Source of the DNA: Bacteriovoracaceae bacterium
GTDB taxonomy: Bacteria; Bdellovibrionota; Bacteriovoracia; Bacteriovoracales; Bacteriovoracaceae
Assembly: GCA_018649885.1 (NCBI GenBank)
Contig: JABIHA010000056.1
Span: 1 to 64,000, forward strand
DNA length: 64,000 nucleotides
Direction: 5' to 3'
Shown here: piece by piece, positions 59,263 to 64,000 of the stretch
How positions within the stretch are numbered: the stretch's first letter is position 1
How the letters are laid out: each line of letters begins with the position of its first letter
Notes under the pieces: model-generated
The model's database searches: none
The model's input: only the letters and a program-made list of their open reading frames with translations
Told to the model about the DNA's origin: nothing
Translations under genes and position numbers: made by a program

Positions 59263-59769
59263 ATGGATAAGAAATACCTTCAAGGTTCTCAAGTCAGAGT
59301 CGCAAGATTATCGCGCATCCTGGCAAAGGGAATTGATATTTTTATAGTGCTGCTTTTGAGCATGTTCTTTTACCCGCTGGGTCTTATCGCCTCTATTGTC
59401 TACATGTGTGTTTCTGACTCTCTCCAAGGTGGTCAGTCGGTGGGGAAGAAGTTTATTGGATTTTCAGTTGTTAGTTTAAAAGATGGAACTCCCTGTTCGT
59501 TAAAACAAAGCACCATTAGAAACCTTCCTTTTATAATTCCACTGGCCTTCGGGATTATCCCCCTCTGGGGCTGGGTATTTTCAATACTTCTAGGATTGCC
59601 GCTTGTGGGCTTTGAGTTCTATATGCTCTTTAAAATAGACTCAGGACATCGTCTTGGAGATGTCATGGCCGACACCACCGTCATTGCCAATGATCCAGCA
59701 TCGGCAAACTACAAAAAGAAAAAAGACAGTTGGTTTGAAGAAGAATCATCTTCTATTGCGAGCTTATGA
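59263..59769 (+). CDS. RDD family membrane protein
   Basis: 168 residues with three or four membrane helices. RLSRILAKGIDIFIVLLLSM carries the first R...D pair, GQSVGKKFIGFSVVSLKDGTPCSLKQSTIRNLPF is the family core, and HRLGDVMADTTVI holds the second Asp that gives RDD proteins their name. Function is not established (some members affect ion homeostasis). The basic, Ser/Glu-rich C-terminus is cytoplasmic. It lies 44 bases before polA, divergent from trxA. Confidence 0.82.
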   Translation: MDKKYLQGSQVRVARLSRILAKGIDIFIVLLLSMFFYPLGLIASIVYMCVSDSLQGGQSVGKKFIGFSVVSLKDGTPCSLKQSTIRNLPFIIPLAFGIIPLWGWVFSILLGLPLVGFEFYMLFKIDSGHRLGDVMADTTVIANDPASANYKKKKDSWFEEESSSIASL

Positions 59770-59813
59770 TTAATTCATTATTGTAGGCCAAGTTAAAAAC
59801 CAAGGTCTACTAT

Positions 59814-62504
59814 ATGCAGCACAAACGACTCATTGTCATAGATATTTCAAATTTCATCTTTCGGGCCTTTTTTGCCATTAGACCTCTTCATGCTCCAGAT
59901 GGAACTCCGGTTAATGCCGTCCAAGGTGTTTTGTCTATGCTAATGAAACTCTTTAGCGTCTATAAGCCAACTCATGTATTCATCGCAAGGGATTCAAAAG
60001 AAAAATCTTTTCGACATGAAATGTACAATGAATATAAGGCCCATAGAGATGCACCTCCCGAGGAGCTTATTCCTCAGTTTGCATTGATAGAAAAACTTAT
60101 TCAGCATCTAAGGGTGCCGGAGTTAATTTTTCCTGGTTATGAGGCTGACGATATTATTGGTTCTGCAGCTGTTCAATGGAAAGATGAATTTGACGAGGTT
60201 TATCTAGCTACAGGTGATAAAGACCTTATGCAATTTGTTGATGAAAAGGTGAAGATGCTAGACACAATGAAAGAAAAGCTTTTTGGTCCTCCAGAAGTTT
60301 TTGAAAAAATGGGAGTTCATCCCAATCAAATTGTGGATTACCTCTCTTTAGTAGGGGACTCTTCTGATAATATTCCCGGAATGAAGGGGGTCGGTGCCAA
60401 AGGTGCTGCAAAGCTTTTAGCTGAGTATGGGACTCTTGAAAAATGCATTGAAAATAAAACTGATTTTAAAAACAAAAGAGTTGTAAACGCTTTTGAAAAT
60501 CATGTTGATGATGCTCTACTGTCAAAAAAATTAGTCCAAATTGTAACTGATCTTGATTTAAAGAAAAGTAGTGATGATTTAAAATTTCATTTTTATCCAC
60601 ATCCAGAAGTGATCACATTTCTAAAAGATCTAGGAATGAATAGGATGGTTGAAAAGTTAGGGGATCTAGCTTTCAATGAATCTCAACTTGAAGAGGGAGA
60701 AGAGGCACCACAGGGCCAAGACCCAGCTGCAAATTGTGATATCCAGTTAATTAACGATGATAGCTTTGATGAATTTTACGGTGAGCTTTCTGCTCAAAAA
60801 ACAATTGCCTATTTTTCATATTATGACTTAGACAATGCAATGACTGCCAAGCTTGAGGCCATATCGGTTTCCTACAATGAGGGCATGGCGAGAGTTCTTC
60901 CCCTTCAGTTAGAGGAAAACAATCTGTCGGCTGATAATCGTAAGAAGCTTTTAGAGTTTATTTGGGGAAATAGTGAGCTGTGCTCTTATACCGTAAATGC
61001 AAAGTTCGATATGAAATACGCAGTTTCAAATGATCTTTCATATAACTGTGCATATGAAGATATGGGCCTTGGGCACTACGTATTTGAAAGTGGGAGTAAG
61101 CATGACATTGCCTCAATGAGTCTTAATGTCCTGGCAGAGGTATTGCCTCAAATACCCAAAGGTCAAAATATCAATTCACTTGAGGGGAGTGGGACCAGCA
61201 ATTATCTTGGACTCAGATCTCACGCCATTTTTAAATTGAAAGATGTAGTAAAAAAATCTCTTGAAGAAAATGATTTAGAAAAAGTCTACCGAGATATGGA
61301 ACTTCCGCTTTCAAGAGTGTTGGGAATGATGGAGCTTCATGGTGTTGGTTTAAACTGTGACTACTTAAAAAGTTTAGAAGAGAAATTCACCGACCAGTTG
61401 ATGGAGATTACATGTCAAATTGATGAAGCTAGTGGGGGAGAGAATGTAAATTTAAATTCACCCAAACAAGTTGGAGCTCTTTTATTTGAAAAACTGGATC
61501 TTCCAATTATCAAAAAAACTAAAACGGGGGCATCTACTGATGTAGAAGTACTAACTAAATTAGACCAGATGGGACTAAGTCCAATTCCGGGTTTAATTAT
61601 GAAATTTAGAGAACTCGATAAACTAGTATCCACTTATGTTAGTGCACTTCCTAAATTAATTAATCCCAATACAAAAAAAATTCACACCCATTTTAATCAA
61701 ACTGTAGCCGCCACAGGCCGACTTTCTTCCGATAGACCCAATCTACAAAATATCCCCATTAGAACCGAAAATGGACGCTTGATTAGGAAGGCCTTTGTTC
61801 CGAGCCCAGGGAATCTGCTAGTCTCAGCTGACTACTCACAAGTTGAACTGAGATTACTTGCCCACTTCTCGGAAGATCCAATAATGGTTGCTGCCTTTTT
61901 AAATGACGAAGATATTCACGCTCAAACAGCGGCTGAAGTATTTGAGGTAGAGCTCTCCAGTGTAACTAGGGAGCAACGATCAAGTGCCAAGGGTATTAAC
62001 TTTGGACTCATGTATGGACAATCCTCATTTGGACTTGCGGGGAGTCTGGGGATCTCTAGAAGGGATGCCAAAGATTATATTACAAATTACTTTTTAAAAT
62101 TCTCCCGTGTTAAGTCATATCTAGACGAACTTAAAGAAATTGCCTCAGAAAAAGGATACTCTGAAACCATGTTCGGACGAAAAAGATTTCTTCCCGATAT
62201 TAATTCAAGTAATCGCACAATTAAATCCATGGCCGAAAGACTGGCAATTAACAGCCCAATTCAAGGAACGGCTGCTGATATTATAAAAGTCGCGATGATT
62301 GGTATTGATAAGACACTTTCTGAAAAAAATATGAAATCAAAAATGATTTTACAAGTCCACGATGAACTGATTTTTGAAGTTGAGGAAAGTGAGCTCGATC
62401 TCATGCAGGCCATTATTAAAGATGGAATGGAAAATGCTGTCAAACTAAGAGTACCTCTTCGTGTAGATATGGGAATTGGCGTAAACTGGTACGACCTAAA
62501 ATAG
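59814..62504 (+). CDS. polA: DNA polymerase I
   Basis: 896 residues. The 5'-3' exonuclease (1 to about 295) has ATGDKDLMQFV and the helix-hairpin-helix GVGAKGAAKLL. The polymerase (about 490-896) has motif A DYSQVELRLLAHF, motif B RSSAKGINFGLMYG and motif C QVHDELIFEV. The middle 3'-5' exonuclease-like domain lacks the D-x-E of motif I: KTIAYFSYYDLDNA at about 329-341 stands where FDTET-type sequence is expected. Proofreading is therefore probably lost, as known for Taq and Bacillus Pol I. Phe is kept in the O-helix. Shine-Dalgarno is weak (AAGG). Confidence 0.92.
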   Translation: MQHKRLIVIDISNFIFRAFFAIRPLHAPDGTPVNAVQGVLSMLMKLFSVYKPTHVFIARDSKEKSFRHEMYNEYKAHRDAPPEELIPQFALIEKLIQHLRVPELIFPGYEADDIIGSAAVQWKDEFDEVYLATGDKDLMQFVDEKVKMLDTMKEKLFGPPEVFEKMGVHPNQIVDYLSLVGDSSDNIPGMKGVGAKGAAKLLAEYGTLEKCIENKTDFKNKRVVNAFENHVDDALLSKKLVQIVTDLDLKKSSDDLKFHFYPHPEVITFLKDLGMNRMVEKLGDLAFNESQLEEGEEAPQGQDPAANCDIQLINDDSFDEFYGELSAQKTIAYFSYYDLDNAMTAKLEAISVSYNEGMARVLPLQLEENNLSADNRKKLLEFIWGNSELCSYTVNAKFDMKYAVSNDLSYNCAYEDMGLGHYVFESGSKHDIASMSLNVLAEVLPQIPKGQNINSLEGSGTSNYLGLRSHAIFKLKDVVKKSLEENDLEKVYRDMELPLSRVLGMMELHGVGLNCDYLKSLEEKFTDQLMEITCQIDEASGGENVNLNSPKQVGALLFEKLDLPIIKKTKTGASTDVEVLTKLDQMGLSPIPGLIMKFRELDKLVSTYVSALPKLINPNTKKIHTHFNQTVAATGRLSSDRPNLQNIPIRTENGRLIRKAFVPSPGNLLVSADYSQVELRLLAHFSEDPIMVAAFLNDEDIHAQTAAEVFEVELSSVTREQRSSAKGINFGLMYGQSSFGLAGSLGISRRDAKDYITNYFLKFSRVKSYLDELKEIASEKGYSETMFGRKRFLPDINSSNRTIKSMAERLAINSPIQGTAADIIKVAMIGIDKTLSEKNMKSKMILQVHDELIFEVEESELDLMQAIIKDGMENAVKLRVPLRVDMGIGVNWYDLK

Positions 62505-62766
62505 GTTCTCTAATTCTAATTTTTCTTTAAGCTCACAAGTTTCAAAAAAAATTATTTAATTGGGACAGGTATTTTTGGCATATGGATTCAATAAATTGTA
62601 TTCACCCTTTCGAAAACTTCCTTGAAAACTCAGTAGCTTACACTTTCAGTCCATTTTAGCCTCAGAGCTCCGCTTTTATTCTTTATAATTAAGCAAAATA
62701 TAAGTATCGGACTACTAAGGTAGACTAAAAAAGTTGACGATAGGTTAAGCTCTGGAGGAATAGAAA
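62505..62766. other. Intergenic region after polA
   Basis: AT-rich DNA with no supported gene. It contains a consensus-like TATAAT at 62684-62689 without a clear -35, and TTGACG at 62733-62738 close to the following ribosome site. No terminator hairpin for polA was found. Confidence 0.5.
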
Positions 62767-62769
62767 ATT
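62754..62769 (+). promoter_or_regulatory. Strong Shine-Dalgarno aligned to an ATT codon
   Basis: GGAGG at 62754-62758 is 8 bases from ATT at 62767, which is in frame with the secreted-protein gene. Between the in-frame TAG (62761) and the first ATG (62809) there is no ATG, GTG or TTG, and the ATG has no Shine-Dalgarno of its own. Confidence 0.4.
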
Positions 62770-62808
62770 AAAGCAATTTGGCTCGATATATTCAAGAATT
62801 ATCTCAAG

Positions 62809-64000
62809 ATGCTCAGAGTGTTTTTTCTATTTTTTGTTTTCGGTTCTTTTTTAGGTTATTCCACGAGCTATGCCAGTGAAGCATGTCGAAATCCCATTAA
62901 ATGGAAACCAGCCTTTCATGCCTCAACAGGTTGGCTGATGGATAAACTTATTCGTCACGTGCGAGGAGATGAAGGTGGGGGACTAAAGGAATTTAATCCC
63001 GCTTGTAGATATGTCTTGGCGAAAATGGCCACTGCTGAAGTGGAAAGACAGCTAAGAGTGCAAAAAGTTAATCGAAAATATCCACCAGATGAATACTTTG
63101 ACACTGAAATGACTTGCCAGCAAAGAAGAGAAACTGAGGGAACAGTAAAAACCTTATGGATTAAACATAAGGCAAAGCTTACTTTGAAAGAAGCCTGTCC
63201 CCATGAGTGGAAGTTAGACGAACAATATCGACAATTAAAAGATGCTGCCTTGGTGGCAATGAAAGATGCAACTGAAGGTGATTCATCACTCGCTAATAAA
63301 AGTATAAAAGCGAAGGGATGCAAGCTAATAGATGACCAATATGAGATATATCCATTGTATGATTGCCGACTTGATTGTGCTTCATCTGACTGGTGTACCG
63401 AAACAAGAGGGGCGGTTACAGTCAATCCAGATGGCTCAGAGACAGGAGTCGATGAAAGAGTGGCTGAGATTGTGGTTGAACAAACAACTAGTGTTGAGGA
63501 AGGCGATTTAACAGCGGCAGTAACCGCTTGTAATAAAAAAGGGCCAGAAATCGTGGCCATGGGAACATTCGACTTTTGTAGTGGTGAAACATTAGAAATT
63601 ATGGCCGACCATTACGGATGTACTGACCCCAATCAAAGCAACTCTGTTATTGGGCAAATGGGTTACTTCAATGGAAGTGACTTGGATGCAGAAACCAAAG
63701 AAATGTATCATTATGTAAAAAAATTCATGCTAGACAAGGCTTGGAAAAATACACCTCTTCAGATTAGATCTATAGTTCTTAATAATAGAAAGTGCAATGG
63801 CATAATAGGAGATGACCCACTATTGAACTCTTCTCGAGTTCCTGACCCCTACGAAATGTCTCTGGAAGATTTTGAACATGAAATAGAGTTTATTCCCTAC
63901 CTGGAGGAAATTTGCACCAGCTCTCCCAAAGAGCCCTTCCCTTTTTCTGAACCGGGAAGAAAAGAATTCTTTAAATATTTAAGAGCGCAAGATCCTCACT
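62809..64000 (+). CDS. Secreted Cys-rich protein, truncated by window end
   Basis: The frame is open for 397 codons from the first ATG to the window edge. Signal peptide: a hydrophobic run MLRVFFLFFVFGSFLG, cleavage near SYA before SEACRNP. The mature part is charged and contains about 14 cysteines, often spaced in pairs (MTCQQRR, YDCRLDCASSDWC, FDFCSG, YGCTDPNQ), so it is probably disulfide-rich and periplasmic or exported. No domain was recognised. Translation may start 14 codons earlier at an ATT (see the ribosome-site entry). The long antisense frame at 62955-63560 is a shadow. Confidence 0.75.
   Translation, partial: MLRVFFLFFVFGSFLGYSTSYASEACRNPIKWKPAFHASTGWLMDKLIRHVRGDEGGGLKEFNPACRYVLAKMATAEVERQLRVQKVNRKYPPDEYFDTEMTCQQRRETEGTVKTLWIKHKAKLTLKEACPHEWKLDEQYRQLKDAALVAMKDATEGDSSLANKSIKAKGCKLIDDQYEIYPLYDCRLDCASSDWCTETRGAVTVNPDGSETGVDERVAEIVVEQTTSVEEGDLTAAVTACNKKGPEIVAMGTFDFCSGETLEIMADHYGCTDPNQSNSVIGQMGYFNGSDLDAETKEMYHYVKKFMLDKAWKNTPLQIRSIVLNNRKCNGIIGDDPLLNSSRVPDPYEMSLEDFEHEIEFIPYLEEICTSSPKEPFPFSEPGRKEFFKYLRAQDPH

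Noticed and set aside
62955-63560. 201-residue open frame on the minus strand
   Set aside because: It is antisense to the well-supported secreted-protein gene, is Ser-rich with no signal peptide or domain, and has no ribosome site.

Overview
The window reads as AT-rich chromosomal DNA of a Gram-negative bacterium of the Bdellovibrionota, most likely a Bacteriovorax/Halobacteriovorax-type member. This is an inference from gene content: a singlet bacterial histone of the Bdellovibrio type, an Agl/Glt-like gliding-motor locus, an AddAB-type recombination nuclease, many lipoproteins and secreted proteins of unknown function, outer-membrane barrels, and frequent TTG/GTG starts. No rRNA, tRNA, CRISPR array, transposase, phage gene or replication origin was found.

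Layout. 1-4.4 kb: tail of a truncated gene, a tailed histone (-), a 2Fe-2S ferredoxin (-), leucine dehydrogenase, an outer-membrane protein and a secreted protein. 4.6-11.1 kb: a radical SAM/DUF2344 fusion, a 146-bp inverted repeat, a glutamate/dicarboxylate symporter and a fused E1 of a branched-chain 2-oxoacid dehydrogenase; with leucine dehydrogenase this suggests branched-chain amino acid catabolism. 11.2-15.7 kb: an LPG-synthase-type membrane protein coupled to a polymerase-like membrane protein, then hisC with a CPBP protease (-). 15.9-21.3 kb: a DUF2541-like secreted protein, a fabI-DUF309-EI24-GT9 operon, and a UPF0145 pair with an M48 protease (-). 21.4-33.8 kb: a coiled-coil protein, a perfect CGTAAC hexamer array, hisS-hemJ (-), a lipoprotein, a membrane Fe-S oxidoreductase followed by three overlapping secreted-protein genes (one with 31 consecutive glutamates), and three small envelope genes. 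33.8-39.4 kb: addB-addA.

39.5-58.1 kb is the most distinctive part. A tightly coupled + strand operon encodes an outer-membrane barrel, three TPR-type proteins, a 90-residue secreted protein and an FHA-TM-TonB-like protein. Its order resembles the myxobacterial gltD-E-F-G series. After two lipoprotein genes on the - strand come two large secreted proteins (1389 and 789 aa). Both show a spaced Lys / Glu / D-x4-N / D-x-G pattern, as in a divergent protein-kinase-like fold. They converge on a - strand aglR-aglQ-aglS-like motor operon (one TolQ/MotA type and two ExbD/TolR types).

58.1-64 kb: trxA-gmhA (-), an RDD membrane protein, polA with an apparently degenerate proofreading motif, and the start of another secreted protein whose best Shine-Dalgarno sequence points to an ATT codon.

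The best candidates for new biology are the pair of secreted kinase-like proteins next to the gliding machinery and the histone with a long basic N-terminal tail.
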